From: an uncultured Alphaproteobacteria bacterium
GTDB lineage: Bacteria; Pseudomonadota; Alphaproteobacteria; RF32; CAG-239
Direction of reading: 5' to 3'
NCBI GenBank assembly: GCA_910576955.1
Contig: CAJTJB010000001.1
Location: 62,001 to 126,000 of the forward strand
DNA length: 64,000 bases
The position numbers were made by a program, and so were the translations under genes. Positions 34,492 to 44,057 of this stretch are shown in pieces. Within the stretch, counting starts at the first letter, position 1. Each line of letters opens with the position of its first letter. A model generated the notes under the pieces. The model saw nothing but the letters and a program-made list of their open reading frames with translations, had not been told where the DNA came from and searched no databases.

Positions 34492-37400
34492 TTACAGATC
34501 CATTATATTATCTGTCCAAAGTTCACATTGAGTCATTACAATTTGGACGGCATCATCTACACCTTCTGGCGGATATTTGTGTTTTTTCAAAAGTTTTTTG
34601 ACTATCATACGCATTTTGGCTCTGGCGGCTTCTCGTTTTTGCCAGTCAATCGTTTTATTTTTGCGCAAAGTCTCTGTTAATTCTTTGGTTATGGCTATCA
34701 ATTCCTCGTTTGCATAAAAATCTTTGACAGCTTCTGGTTTGGTTAAAGCATCATAAAAAGCTATTTCTTCCGTAGTTAATCCGAGTTTTTCCCCGTCTTG
34801 CCGTGCGACGGCAATTTGATTGGCCAGTTTCAGCAGCTCTTCAATCACTTGTTCATTTGTCAGCATTCCATTTAAATATCTATTCATCGCTTCCTGAATA
34901 AGCTCGCTGAATTTCTCGGATTTTACGACATTTGTACGCCGGTAAATACTGATTTGCTCGGCTATCAGCCTTTTTAATAATTCAACAGCAAGGTTTTTCT
35001 CTTTCATTTTGGAAATCTCTTCCAAAAACTTCGGATCAAATAAAGAAAACTTTTCTTTGATGTCTGAAAACAGATTGATAACACCATCACTTTTTATACT
35101 TTGCTTTAAAAGCTCGTTTATTTGGGCGTTCATTTCGGGTAATGAGATTTTTTGATGAACACCCGCATTCGTCAGGCGTACAATAAGAATACGCACTGCT
35201 TCCATAAATGCAGCCTCTATGCGCGAATTTTCCTCAACCATAGAGGAACACAATGATAAAGCTTGGTGCAACAGTAGAGCTTCTTTAATATACGTCTCTT
35301 TTTCTTTCTCTTTTTCAGGAGCAATCATAAAGTTAACGGCACCGCTAATGATTTTGGCGCGATCAAAATCTGTTCCGTTTACAAAGCGACTATAATCGTA
35401 TCCATGCAGCAAATCTCGACAGACGCTTAATTTTTCCATAAATTTCGGATATGCGGCATTGCTTACATCCATATCGCCATAATTTTTCCTATCCCGCAAA
35501 GTGTAATCGTTCATGGCTTGTTTTAGAGCTCCGGCGATGCCGACATAATCCACCACCAAGCCGCCCTCTTTATCTCTAAAAACGCGATTTACCCTTGCAA
35601 TGGCTTGCATCAGGTTATGTCCGCTCATCGGCTTATAAACATACATTGTGGCTAAAGAAGGTACATCAAACCCTGTCAGCCACATATCAACGACGATAGC
35701 AATTTTGAGCGGGGCATCATTATCCTTAAATTTGCGGGCAAGTTCTTCTTTGTGGCTGTTATTTCCGATAATATTACGCCAATCTTCGGGATCATTGTTG
35801 TCAGATGTCATCACCACGGCAACTTTTTCTTGCCAATTCGGGCGGAGCTCTAAAATTTTCTGATATATCTTTAAGGCTATCGGGCGGGAATAGGCGACAA
35901 TCATGGCTTTGCCGGTCAGCAAGTCGGCACGGTTATTTTCGTAATGGTCTAAAATATCGGTAACAAGCGAATTGATGGTGTTGTCATCTCCCAAAATGGT
36001 TTCCATCTGCCCGAGTTTTTTCTTGCTTTTTTCTATAACTTCGGGATCGGCATTGTTTGCCATCAGGTCATATTCGGCGTCTATCTGTTGCAGAACTTCG
36101 GGTTTCAGGTGTAATTTTATCACGCGGCTTTCATAATATACAGGACGGGTTGCGCCGTCTTCCACCGCTTGTGTCATATCATACACGTCTATATAATTGC
36201 CAAAGACCTCGCGCGTGCTGCGGTCTTTTTGAGAAATCGGAGTGCCGGTAAAACCAATATATGTTGCGTTGGGCAGGCTGTCACGGATAATACGGGCGGC
36301 GCCTTTTTTGATTTTGCCGGTAGTTGCGTCGGCTTTTTCGCTTAAGCCATATTGCCCGCGGTGTGCTTCGTCGGCCATTACGATAATATTGCGGCGGTCT
36401 GACAGCGGCTCGGCGGTTTCTTCAAACTTTTGCATTGTGGTAAAGAAGATGCCGTTTGCCTTGATGCCGTCCAATAGTTGTTTTAAGTGTGCGCGACTTT
36501 CCGCCTGCACCGGTTCTTGGCGTAAAAAATCTTTGCATTTGGCAAACTGGGCATAGAGTTGGTTATCCAAATCATTTCTGTCTGTTAAAACAACGATTGT
36601 GGGACTGTTCAGCTCTTTTTGCAGCAAATGCGCATAAAAGACCATTGACAGAGACTTGCCGCTGCCCTGCGTATGCCAAAAGACACCGCCTTTGCCGTCT
36701 GTTTCAGTGGCTTTTTTAGTTGATTCTACGGCTTTTTTAACAGCGAAATATTGGTGATAACCTGCTAAAATTTTTTCTGTTCCTTTTTGCTCGTTTGAAA
36801 AGCAGATAAAGTTTTTTAAGATGTCAAACAGGCGGGATTTTTCAAATATTCCCCTAAAAAAGGTGTCAAACCGAGCATATTGCGTGTTTTCATAATCGCC
36901 GTTGATGGTTTTCCACTCCATAAAGCGGTCTTCGCCGGAAGTGATTGTGCCGGCTTTGGAAAGAGCCAAATCGCTCATCACGCAGATAGCGTTATAAACA
37001 AACATTGTGGGGATTTCGTGTTTATAATTTTGGATTTGACGATACGCCGCGGAAACGTCCGTTTCTTCCCGTGAGGGAGATTTTAATTCCATCAGCACCA
37101 GCGGCAAGCCGTTGATAAACAGCAGGATATCCGGCCGTTTGTTACTGTTTTCAACAAACGTCCATTGATTGGCGATGATAAACGAGTTGTTTTGGGGCGT
37201 TGTGTAATCTATCAGATAAACAAGGGTATCGCGTGGCTCGCCTTTTTCGGTATAGCGTACGGGGATGCCGTTTTGCAGATAATCCATAAAGAGGGCGTTT
37301 TTCTGCACCAGTTCGGCATTTTCAAAGTTTTTGAGTTTAACCAGAGCCTCATTGATAGCGGATTGGGGCAAATTGGGATTGATTTTATTGAGGCTGTTTT

Positions 37401-37545
37401 GCAACACATCATCATACAGCGGGGAAGTAAAATCCCGTCCCTCCACCGACGGTCCGTAAACGTGGGTATAGCCCATACTCTGAAACAGCTCTATGATAGC
37501 ATTTTCATAGGCAGCTTCGCTTGCGGGGTTGGTGAATGCTGGCAT
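34492..37545 (-). CDS. hsdR: Type I restriction enzyme subunit R
   Basis: 1017 residues, the normal length for the EcoR124-like class. The PD-ExK nuclease is at the N-terminus (RPDILLFINGLPLVLMELKSP is split by its D and ExK residues). It is followed by a SF2 translocase: TQGSGKSLSM, MADEAHR, GFTGTPIS and AIARVNRVFRD. A helical C-terminal domain contacts the HsdM2S core. The ATG overlaps the stop of the preceding unknown gene (TAATG), so it is translationally coupled. Cuts unmethylated DNA after translocation. Confidence 0.95.
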   Translation of the reverse strand: MPAFTNPASEAAYENAIIELFQSMGYTHVYGPSVEGRDFTSPLYDDVLQNSLNKINPNLPQSAINEALVKLKNFENAELVQKNALFMDYLQNGIPVRYTEKGEPRDTLVYLIDYTTPQNNSFIIANQWTFVENSNKRPDILLFINGLPLVLMELKSPSREETDVSAAYRQIQNYKHEIPTMFVYNAICVMSDLALSKAGTITSGEDRFMEWKTINGDYENTQYARFDTFFRGIFEKSRLFDILKNFICFSNEQKGTEKILAGYHQYFAVKKAVESTKKATETDGKGGVFWHTQGSGKSLSMVFYAHLLQKELNSPTIVVLTDRNDLDNQLYAQFAKCKDFLRQEPVQAESRAHLKQLLDGIKANGIFFTTMQKFEETAEPLSDRRNIIVMADEAHRGQYGLSEKADATTGKIKKGAARIIRDSLPNATYIGFTGTPISQKDRSTREVFGNYIDVYDMTQAVEDGATRPVYYESRVIKLHLKPEVLQQIDAEYDLMANNADPEVIEKSKKKLGQMETILGDDNTINSLVTDILDHYENNRADLLTGKAMIVAYSRPIALKIYQKILELRPNWQEKVAVVMTSDNNDPEDWRNIIGNNSHKEELARKFKDNDAPLKIAIVVDMWLTGFDVPSLATMYVYKPMSGHNLMQAIARVNRVFRDKEGGLVVDYVGIAGALKQAMNDYTLRDRKNYGDMDVSNAAYPKFMEKLSVCRDLLHGYDYSRFVNGTDFDRAKIISGAVNFMIAPEKEKEKETYIKEALLLHQALSLCSSMVEENSRIEAAFMEAVRILIVRLTNAGVHQKISLPEMNAQINELLKQSIKSDGVINLFSDIKEKFSLFDPKFLEEISKMKEKNLAVELLKRLIAEQISIYRRTNVVKSEKFSELIQEAMNRYLNGMLTNEQVIEELLKLANQIAVARQDGEKLGLTTEEIAFYDALTKPEAVKDFYANEELIAITKELTETLRKNKTIDWQKREAARAKMRMIVKKLLKKHKYPPEGVDDAVQIVMTQCELWTDNIMDL

Positions 37546-38423
37546 TAGTTAGCCTCCTTCTTATTTAATCCTTTAAGAAATTCAGACATTTTATCTTTCC
37601 GTTTTTTATTATCTTTAATCAATACGCAGAATAAAAGCAACTGATAAAGCTCATCATACCAGTTTTCAAGCTTTTCATCACTTAAATTTGTCGCTAAAGC
37701 ATTTTTATTTTTGCCTGCTTTGTTATTATGGCGAATATCAAGATTATTAAGCATATTGGCTGCTGTTTTAAAATAATCAGTGTAGCCTTCAATTGGTTTA
37801 TCTAAAATAGGTTCATACTCCTGAGCAATCCTACGCAAAATATCTTTCTTTTCTGCTAATTGACCTTTCAATGATGTATGATGATACATCAAAATAGCCA
37901 TCGCCGTATCTTCACTGGAAATCTCTGCAACAGCTGTTGCTGCAGGATTCTTCGGAATTAAAATAACCTTTTCCTCTTCTTCCAAAATAACTTTTTCATA
38001 GTTTAAGTGGTCTAAAAGGATGCATATATTTTTTATCAATATTTCCCATTCATTCCTCAAAGAGTATTCATTACATAGTAATCGAGGACAGATTTTTTTT
38101 ATAAAAAAGCTATTAATATTTTCATAATATTCAAGACAGTGTAAAATTTCACCTGCATTTTTTGTGTTTTTTCTTATAAGATTATCTATTCCTAATTCCT
38201 CGCGCATATTCTTATAACTTATACACGTACCACGGCCTCTCCACTTATAAAAATCAATATCAATTATCTGTTCAAGAGTATACTCTTCTCTTCGTCTTTG
38301 TGAATAACCTATTTCATATGTATGCTGTATAAGTGGAGTATTGAATAAAGTAGTTATTTTATCAAATTCCTTACTTATATTATATTGTTCTTCTAAAATT
38401 TCAAAAATATTTTTTCTTGTCAT
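37545..38423 (-). CDS. Hypothetical protein between hsdS and hsdR
   Basis: 292 residues, mostly helical and charged, with no membrane segment. Motif-like stretches are FYKWRGRGTCISY near residue 79 and LDHLNYEKVILEEEEKVILI. The C-terminal region (AMAILMYHHTSLKGQLAEKK ... NLDIRHNNKAGKNKN) is lysine-rich. It has no ATPase or nuclease motif that I can identify. It starts 15 bases after hsdS and is coupled to hsdR, so it is expressed with the restriction enzyme. A defence accessory role is inference only. Confidence 0.6.
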   Translation of the reverse strand: MTRKNIFEILEEQYNISKEFDKITTLFNTPLIQHTYEIGYSQRRREEYTLEQIIDIDFYKWRGRGTCISYKNMREELGIDNLIRKNTKNAGEILHCLEYYENINSFFIKKICPRLLCNEYSLRNEWEILIKNICILLDHLNYEKVILEEEEKVILIPKNPAATAVAEISSEDTAMAILMYHHTSLKGQLAEKKDILRRIAQEYEPILDKPIEGYTDYFKTAANMLNNLDIRHNNKAGKNKNALATNLSDEKLENWYDELYQLLLFCVLIKDNKKRKDKMSEFLKGLNKKEAN

Positions 38424-38438
38424 TGCTGTTCCTTATTT

Positions 38439-39650
38439 TTATTTTGCATTATCAGCAATTTCTTTTGAAATGTCAACCTTTGAAACATCTATTTCGCCAG
38501 ACATCAGTTTGGGGAGGAGAGTGTCTCGGAGTTGGGCTAGACGGGTATTTTCTATTCTATTTTTTATAATTAAGTCATAGATTGGAGCTATTATCTGACT
38601 TATTTGGCAATAATCCTTTGATTCGGGTATAATTACCTCTGCTTTTTCCAACTCATCTCTCTTTATGTGGCCCATTGTAGTTGCCTTATCCGCTGCAATG
38701 GCGATAAAACGATTGAGATGATACTTTGTCCACGCATAATAAAACCATTTATCAAATTTTTTAGAAGATACCTTAAACAAGTGTTGATTGAGTCCACATT
38801 TACCACCACACCAAAAATCAACCAATAAACTGCCTGACCATGAAAATATCACATCTCCGTCATTTATAATGTACTCATTTTTGACATTTGGGGTACAAAA
38901 TTCACTATTGCTATCACAAAATCCTTGTCGTAATTCCTTAATTTTTAGTACAGGAATTCCTTTTTCACTTTCGGTAGGTCTAAACTTTTGCATAGCCAAA
39001 CCATTCAAATACTCTGCGATGTCTAACAAATTTCCTACTTTCCAATCAGTTGGCATTGTGCCACCGAAAGGTTCAAAATCTATAAACCAAGATTTGAAAA
39101 GGGCTTGGGCTTGTTGTTCAAGGTTTTGATTTATTTTGTTGTTCAGCTCAATTTTATCATCTAACGCACTCAACACAGTAGCTATTTGTTTTTGGGTGGC
39201 TATTGGAGGAAGGAAAATAGGAAAATCTTTTATCTGTTGGGCATTTAAATTTTGTTGAGCTCCCCCATTTGCCTGTTGAGATAACTCAATATTTTTATAT
39301 AAAAGGTAAAAGTATACAAAACGATAGTCTGATTTTCTTTCATTTATTATTAGGTTACAACACGCCTGATTCGTTGTTAACGGAATTTTATTTATTGCAA
39401 TATTACCTGCTGTTGCCCCATACATTGCAATTACAACACTATTTATAGGAATCCATTTAGCAGAACTATTAGCTAATCCCTTTTCTGTAATATACTTTTC
39501 TGTAGTGTAGATTCTATTAAAGTGTACCCCTTTCGTATTTAGCCAAGGTATTTTTCCTCCATAGTATTCCATTATAGTACTCTTTGGAGTTCCCCCACTA
39601 CAAACATATTCACAGACATCATCTAATTTAACTTCTTGCCATTTAATCAT
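38439..39650 (-). CDS. hsdS: Type I restriction specificity subunit S
   Basis: 403 residues, two target-recognition domains separated by conserved helices: TRD1 (CSGGTPKSTIMEYYGGKIPWL ends near 35), central repeat (LPPIATQKQIATVLSALDDKIELNNKIN in parts near 150-178), TRD2, and a C-terminal repeat (RIENTRLAQLRDTLLPKLMSGEI). It sets the DNA target of the enzyme. It overlaps the preceding AAA gene by eight bases. The TRDs are AT-rich compared with hsdM and hsdR, as expected for exchangeable cassettes. Confidence 0.92.
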   Translation of the reverse strand: MIKWQEVKLDDVCEYVCSGGTPKSTIMEYYGGKIPWLNTKGVHFNRIYTTEKYITEKGLANSSAKWIPINSVVIAMYGATAGNIAINKIPLTTNQACCNLIINERKSDYRFVYFYLLYKNIELSQQANGGAQQNLNAQQIKDFPIFLPPIATQKQIATVLSALDDKIELNNKINQNLEQQAQALFKSWFIDFEPFGGTMPTDWKVGNLLDIAEYLNGLAMQKFRPTESEKGIPVLKIKELRQGFCDSNSEFCTPNVKNEYIINDGDVIFSWSGSLLVDFWCGGKCGLNQHLFKVSSKKFDKWFYYAWTKYHLNRFIAIAADKATTMGHIKRDELEKAEVIIPESKDYCQISQIIAPIYDLIIKNRIENTRLAQLRDTLLPKLMSGEIDVSKVDISKEIADNAK

Positions 39651-41361
39651 TTTTCAGTCCTAAAAATTCTAAAACTTCAGAAAATAGTTCTTCAAATTTT
39701 CCCAATTCTTTTGCTTTATCTATAAACAATTGTATTAAGCTGTATTGTTCTTTATTTAAAAACTCATTTCTACCTAATTGTTTTATCAACTCCGAACAAT
39801 CTGTTTTATCTAATTTTTCCAATGAAAATTGTTTACATTCAATTAACGTTTTCACTCTATCGAACTTTGGATTATCTGGAGTAAAATTATCCGTTACTTT
39901 TTTTATATACTCCACTGGAGTATCTTTGACATTAAAGCTATCGAGAACTTTTTGAAAAACATCTCCATCAAATAAATAATTTTCTATACAATACTTTAAT
40001 AATCTGTGCGCTCTTTGAGAATATCTATCTGTATCTAGAGATGGTTTTCTATCGCCATCAACTAAAAAATAAAAATTATGTTTACCTTTTAATGCGTTAG
40101 CACAGGCTAATACCTTATCACAACTTCCAATAGGAGTAATTTCAAACCCTTTATCTTTCAATAACTCATCTAAAATAAATTTATGAGCTCCATCCTCAAC
40201 AAATAAAATTTTCTCACTTGTATTTTTATACCACTCAATATTAAAAGCTTCTTCAATAATCTTTTCATCACAAAAATCAGGAAAGGTTGCCTTATCTTCA
40301 ACTATAATTTTACCTGTGGTATCTCTTTTAAATACAATATATTTAGTATTTTCCATTTTTGAATGGACAATAAATGGCGAATGTGTAGCAACAAACAACT
40401 GTGCCTTTTGTTCTCCATCTGTAAGTATTTCACGATAATATGACAAAATCTTCTTTTGCCAATTTGGATGCAAGCTTAATTCTGGTTCATCAACAAAGGC
40501 TATTTGTTGTGCTATGTTAGTTATATCTCTTAAAAAGAAACCACCTCGAAATACAATTTGTTTTTCACCAGAACTTAATTTGTTTAATGGAACATCTTGT
40601 CTATAATTAGAGAATAAAACTTTTTGCTCTCCATCCTCTGCTATTACGCGATTAAATGATAAGTTTTCAAATACTTTCTCAAATGCTCTGTTAAAGCGCT
40701 TTATACGTTTGTGCTTTTGATCTTGTGGTATAATTTTATTTGTGTCAGCTAAATGTGCAACATCTCTTGCATCATTCGTATCTATATCTACAAGCAATTG
40801 AGTAATTTCTCTTGAAAAATTAGAATCACTTTTTATATGTGAGTTTTTATTTTCATCCAACTCCATTGATGTAATATTTGAAATTTTGGGAGCATTAAAA
40901 GACAGTTCTGATGATTGGTAGTAAGATTTTATCATATTTTTACACATATCAAAGATGCTATTATTCCATAAGGTTAATAATAATTCGTCCTGTTTATAAA
41001 AGGATATATCCCATTTAATTCGTGCATTTCCGTGCTCTGGAATTCTGCTAAATACTATATGATTTGCTTTATTTTCTATAGCATTTAATTGTATATTTCT
41101 GAGCCTTCCTTGCGATATAATATAATTTAATTCATCTTTATTTAAAGAAAGGTCTATTGCCCCTAGAAAATTAGAATTATAGTATGTCGAAAAATTAATA
41201 TCTAATGTATCAAACAACAGTGATAATAGTGTTGTTTTACCACACCCATTTTCTCCTGCAAAAACTACAGTATCATAAATATTGCCATTTTTATCAGTAA
41301 AATCTAAATCCAAATTTCCTAGTACCAGATGTTCTCTGATTGATATTTTTCTTATTTTCAT
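39643..41361 (-). CDS. AAA ATPase-TOPRIM fusion, PARIS-like (AriA-AriB fused)
   Basis: 572 residues. The N-terminal ABC/AAA15-type ATPase has Walker A GENGCGKTT (36-44), the signature LSSGEKQ, Walker B FVDEPELSLHP and ATHSPFIV. A C-terminal TOPRIM-like part follows: ILFVEDGAHKFILDELL, a glycine/serine turn, FYFLVDGDRK and HRLLKYCIENYLF, which match the DUF4435 pattern. In PARIS defence, AriA (ATPase) and AriB (DUF4435 TOPRIM nuclease) sense anti-restriction proteins; fused forms are known. An OLD-family nuclease is the main alternative. Location inside a type I restriction operon fits PARIS. Confidence 0.65.
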   Translation of the reverse strand: MKIRKISIREHLVLGNLDLDFTDKNGNIYDTVVFAGENGCGKTTLLSLLFDTLDINFSTYYNSNFLGAIDLSLNKDELNYIISQGRLRNIQLNAIENKANHIVFSRIPEHGNARIKWDISFYKQDELLLTLWNNSIFDMCKNMIKSYYQSSELSFNAPKISNITSMELDENKNSHIKSDSNFSREITQLLVDIDTNDARDVAHLADTNKIIPQDQKHKRIKRFNRAFEKVFENLSFNRVIAEDGEQKVLFSNYRQDVPLNKLSSGEKQIVFRGGFFLRDITNIAQQIAFVDEPELSLHPNWQKKILSYYREILTDGEQKAQLFVATHSPFIVHSKMENTKYIVFKRDTTGKIIVEDKATFPDFCDEKIIEEAFNIEWYKNTSEKILFVEDGAHKFILDELLKDKGFEITPIGSCDKVLACANALKGKHNFYFLVDGDRKPSLDTDRYSQRAHRLLKYCIENYLFDGDVFQKVLDSFNVKDTPVEYIKKVTDNFTPDNPKFDRVKTLIECKQFSLEKLDKTDCSELIKQLGRNEFLNKEQYSLIQLFIDKAKELGKFEELFSEVLEFLGLKND

Positions 41362-41379
41362 TATATCATTTCTCCTTAA

Positions 41380-41450
41380 TTACATCCCCCGTGCCGATGA
41401 CTTTAAGTTTTTCTTTAATCTCTGCTTAAAGCGAATCGTTTTTTTGAACA
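41380..41450 (-). pseudogene. Remnant of an hsdM 3' end
   Basis: This gap aligns with the last 70 bases of the intact hsdM (41951-42020) at roughly three quarters identity. The minus-strand peptide AEIKEKLKVIG matches DEIKAKLKAIG of HsdM, with an in-frame stop just upstream. The remnant also contains the AAGGAG ribosome site of the AAA-TOPRIM gene. It marks where a second hsdM copy once ended, directly ahead of that gene. Confidence 0.75.
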
Positions 41451-41475
41451 GTTTATTTGCATTTGTTCCATCCTA

Positions 41476-41829
41476 TTATGATTCATTTCCGACTTCTAAT
41501 AATCTTAGTATAGCCTTGCAAATTAATGCCTTCTGAGCAAATTCCTGTTCTTTTTCCGGCCAACGAGCAACGCTTGCTTTTTCTAATGCATCAATAAGAA
41601 ACTCTAAATCCTTTGGAGATATCTTTTCTATCGACTGATTATGTAAAATTCTTTCTACACACTTTGTAACTTTAATTGCTGTACTGAAGGGTTCTGTACT
41701 AACATCAAAAGTTGCGGTTATAAATGTCAAAAAAGTATCAATTCCAGACAAAGCAGATGCTACAGTAATACTGTTTCCTTTTTCATTAAAGGCTAATATT
41801 GTATCGTTAGAAAATTTATTTTCTGCCAT
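41476..41829 (-). CDS. Hypothetical protein inserted after hsdM
   Basis: 117 residues, soluble, helical. It has the segments STAIKVTKCVERILHNQ and KDLEFLIDALEKASVARWPEKEQEFAQ and no catalytic motif I recognise. It lies between the intact hsdM and the hsdM remnant, so it probably arrived with the present hsdM. Its role as part of the restriction or PARIS-like system is a guess from position. Confidence 0.5.
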   Translation of the reverse strand: MAENKFSNDTILAFNEKGNSITVASALSGIDTFLTFITATFDVSTEPFSTAIKVTKCVERILHNQSIEKISPKDLEFLIDALEKASVARWPEKEQEFAQKALICKAILRLLEVGNES

Positions 41830-41950
41830 TTTTTCTTACCTACGCAATTGTTAGATGTACTTATTTTGTACTATTTTATATTATTTTCTCTGTTAATCAA
41901 ATAAAAACGGGATTTAATTACCAATTAATTTAACAATATTATTTATTTCA

Positions 41951-43459
41951 TTACATCTCCCAACCGATAGCTTTGAGTTTGGCTTTGATTTCATCTTGAA
42001 GCAAATCGGATTGTTTGAACATTTGGGAAAGTTCGGTTGTGAGGCGTTTCATCTTCTCCTCAAAGGGTTCGCCGTCGTCTTGCTGTTCTTCTATGCCGAC
42101 ATAGCGGCCGGGGGTGAGGATGTAATCTTGCGCGGCGATTTCTTGAGTGGTGGCGATGGCGCAGAAGCCTTTGACGTTTTCTAAAGTTCCCTCTTGAAAG
42201 GCAGTGAAGGTGTCTGCTATCTTTTTAATATCTGCATCCGTGAAATCGCGGTGTTTGCGGTCTACCATATAGCCCATTTTGCGCGCGTCAATAAACACCG
42301 TGCGTCCTTTTTGCGGTTTATTTTTGCTGATAAACCATAAGGTTACCGGTATTGTTACGCTGTAAAACAATTGCGGCGGGAGGGCAATTATTCCCTCTAT
42401 CAAGTCATTTTCTATTATCCGCTTTCTGATTTCTCCCTCGCCGCTCGTTTGGGTGGAAAGCGCGCCGTTTGCCAACACCAAACCGATTTTGCCTGATGGT
42501 GCAAGGTGATGTATCATGTGTTGTATCCACGCATAGTTGGCGTTGCCTGCAGGAGGAATACCATATTTCCAGCGGACATCGTCTTGCAATTTGTCTTGTC
42601 CCCAATTCGAGAGGTTAAACGGTGGGTTCGCCATAATGAAATCGGCTTTTAGCTGCGGGTGCAAATCATTAAAAAATGAATCCGCCTGATAAGGTCCGAA
42701 ATCAGCGTCTATACCGCGAATTGCCATATTCATTTTTGCCATTTTCCATGTATCTGCGTTTGATTCCTGCCCATATACAGAAATATGGTTGCGATTACCG
42801 CTATGGGCTTGCAAAAACTTTACCGACTGCACAAACATACCGCCCGAACCGCAACAGGGGTCATACACGCGGCAGTTATCAAATGGCTTTAACACCTCAA
42901 CAATCGTCTTAACAATGCTTGATGGCGTGTAAAACTCGCCGCCTTTTGTCCCCTCGTATGCGGCAAACTGGGCAATGCAATATTCATACGTGCGACCGAG
43001 GAGGTCTTTATCTTCATCTGTGCCGGACATATCAATATTATTGGTAAACAAATCGACAACATTTCCCAAAACGCGCTTATCCAAATCCTGATTAGCATAA
43101 TTTTTCGGCAACACATTTTTAAGCGTTTTGTTTTCTGCCTCTATCGCGCGCATTGCATTATCAATTACCATTCCAATTTCCGGCGTGTGCGCGGCTGCGG
43201 CAATCTTGCTCCAGCGGGCAGGCTCTGGAACATAAAAAATATTTTCCATTGTGTAAGCGTCTTTGTCATCTTCAAAACCCTCACCTTCCACGATAAGCTG
43301 ATTATAGCGCTTTTCAAACGCAAACGAGATATAGCGCAAAAAGATAAGCCCGACAATGACCTTGCGATAATCAGCGGCGGGAATATGCCCCCAAAGTTCG
43401 CACGCTGCTTCCCAAATTTGCTTTTCAAACCCTATATTTGCGTTATTTTTTGCTGCCAT
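41951..43459 (-). CDS. hsdM: Type I restriction enzyme subunit M (N6-adenine methylase)
   Basis: 502 residues. The N-terminal helical domain (ACELWGHIPAADYRKVIVGL) is followed by the AdoMet domain with VYDPCCGSGGMF (motif I) and the catalytic MANPPFNLS (motif IV, NPPF). The C-terminal tail MFKQSDLLQDEIKAKLKAIG contacts HsdS. It protects host sites and forms the core of the restriction complex. GAGGGAAAG precedes the ATG. It is the first gene of the operon. Confidence 0.95.
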   Translation of the reverse strand: MAAKNNANIGFEKQIWEAACELWGHIPAADYRKVIVGLIFLRYISFAFEKRYNQLIVEGEGFEDDKDAYTMENIFYVPEPARWSKIAAAAHTPEIGMVIDNAMRAIEAENKTLKNVLPKNYANQDLDKRVLGNVVDLFTNNIDMSGTDEDKDLLGRTYEYCIAQFAAYEGTKGGEFYTPSSIVKTIVEVLKPFDNCRVYDPCCGSGGMFVQSVKFLQAHSGNRNHISVYGQESNADTWKMAKMNMAIRGIDADFGPYQADSFFNDLHPQLKADFIMANPPFNLSNWGQDKLQDDVRWKYGIPPAGNANYAWIQHMIHHLAPSGKIGLVLANGALSTQTSGEGEIRKRIIENDLIEGIIALPPQLFYSVTIPVTLWFISKNKPQKGRTVFIDARKMGYMVDRKHRDFTDADIKKIADTFTAFQEGTLENVKGFCAIATTQEIAAQDYILTPGRYVGIEEQQDDGEPFEEKMKRLTTELSQMFKQSDLLQDEIKAKLKAIGWEM

Positions 43460-43589
43460 AGTATCTTTCCCTCTTTTATTTGCTTAATCTGCGTATATAT
43501 TAAAGCTATTTTTTGCAGAATACCAGATATTTTTGGAAAGAAAACTACTTTTTTAATTTAAACATAAAAATAAAAGAGAAAGAAGATGT

Positions 43590-44047
43590 TTATCCGTTAT
43601 CCCCTCTATTAAGAACACTCATAATGACTTGTTTAATAGTTTCCGCTTCTTCGAAGCGGCTTTCTGCGATGAGAATTGTTAAAGCGGCTAAGGTTGCATT
43701 ATTCAGAATCGGAGTGGCGTTTTTTTATAGAGTATGTCGTTTCTTTCTGGAAAATATAAGAAACAGCTTGCGCCTATGCGTTTGTTTCCATCCGTAAAAC
43801 TATTTTTGCAGTTTATTGATTTGTTGACGCGGTACTTGCAAGATTTTTTCATTGAGGGCATAGCCGTTTTTAGATATTGCTTTAAGATATTGGTTACCCT
43901 TTGGCGGAATTCCGTACCACGAACAGACTTAACTCTATAACCTACTGGAATTATGACATTTAAATTATAATGTTCTACTTTACGCGTTCCCTCGGCTTGA
44001 ACTATTCGGAATTTCCGGACAGTTGAATCCCTTTGCAGCTCACCATC
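43590..44047 (-). pseudogene. Decayed RhuM-Fic/DOC gene fragment
   Basis: The minus strand encodes RhuM-type sequence in broken frames: RKVEHYNLNVIIPVGYRV, VRGTEFRQRVTNILKQYLK, then a frameshift to NGYALNEKILQVPRQQINK and a stop. A Fic/DOC-like tail follows: DGNKRIGASCFLYF, another break, and NNATLAALTILIAES. RhuM proteins of this RhuM-Fic layout are common beside type I restriction genes. The 5' end is missing and the break abuts the tracrRNA terminator. Confidence 0.8.
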
Positions 44048-44057
44048 TTATTTTTCT

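Noticed and set aside
42676..43561. Plus-strand frames inside and after hsdM
   Set aside because: They overlap hsdM or the RhuM remnant in the antisense direction and match nothing.
43734..43940. Plus-strand 68-codon frame
   Set aside because: It is antisense to the RhuM-Fic remnant, which has recognisable family motifs in broken frames.
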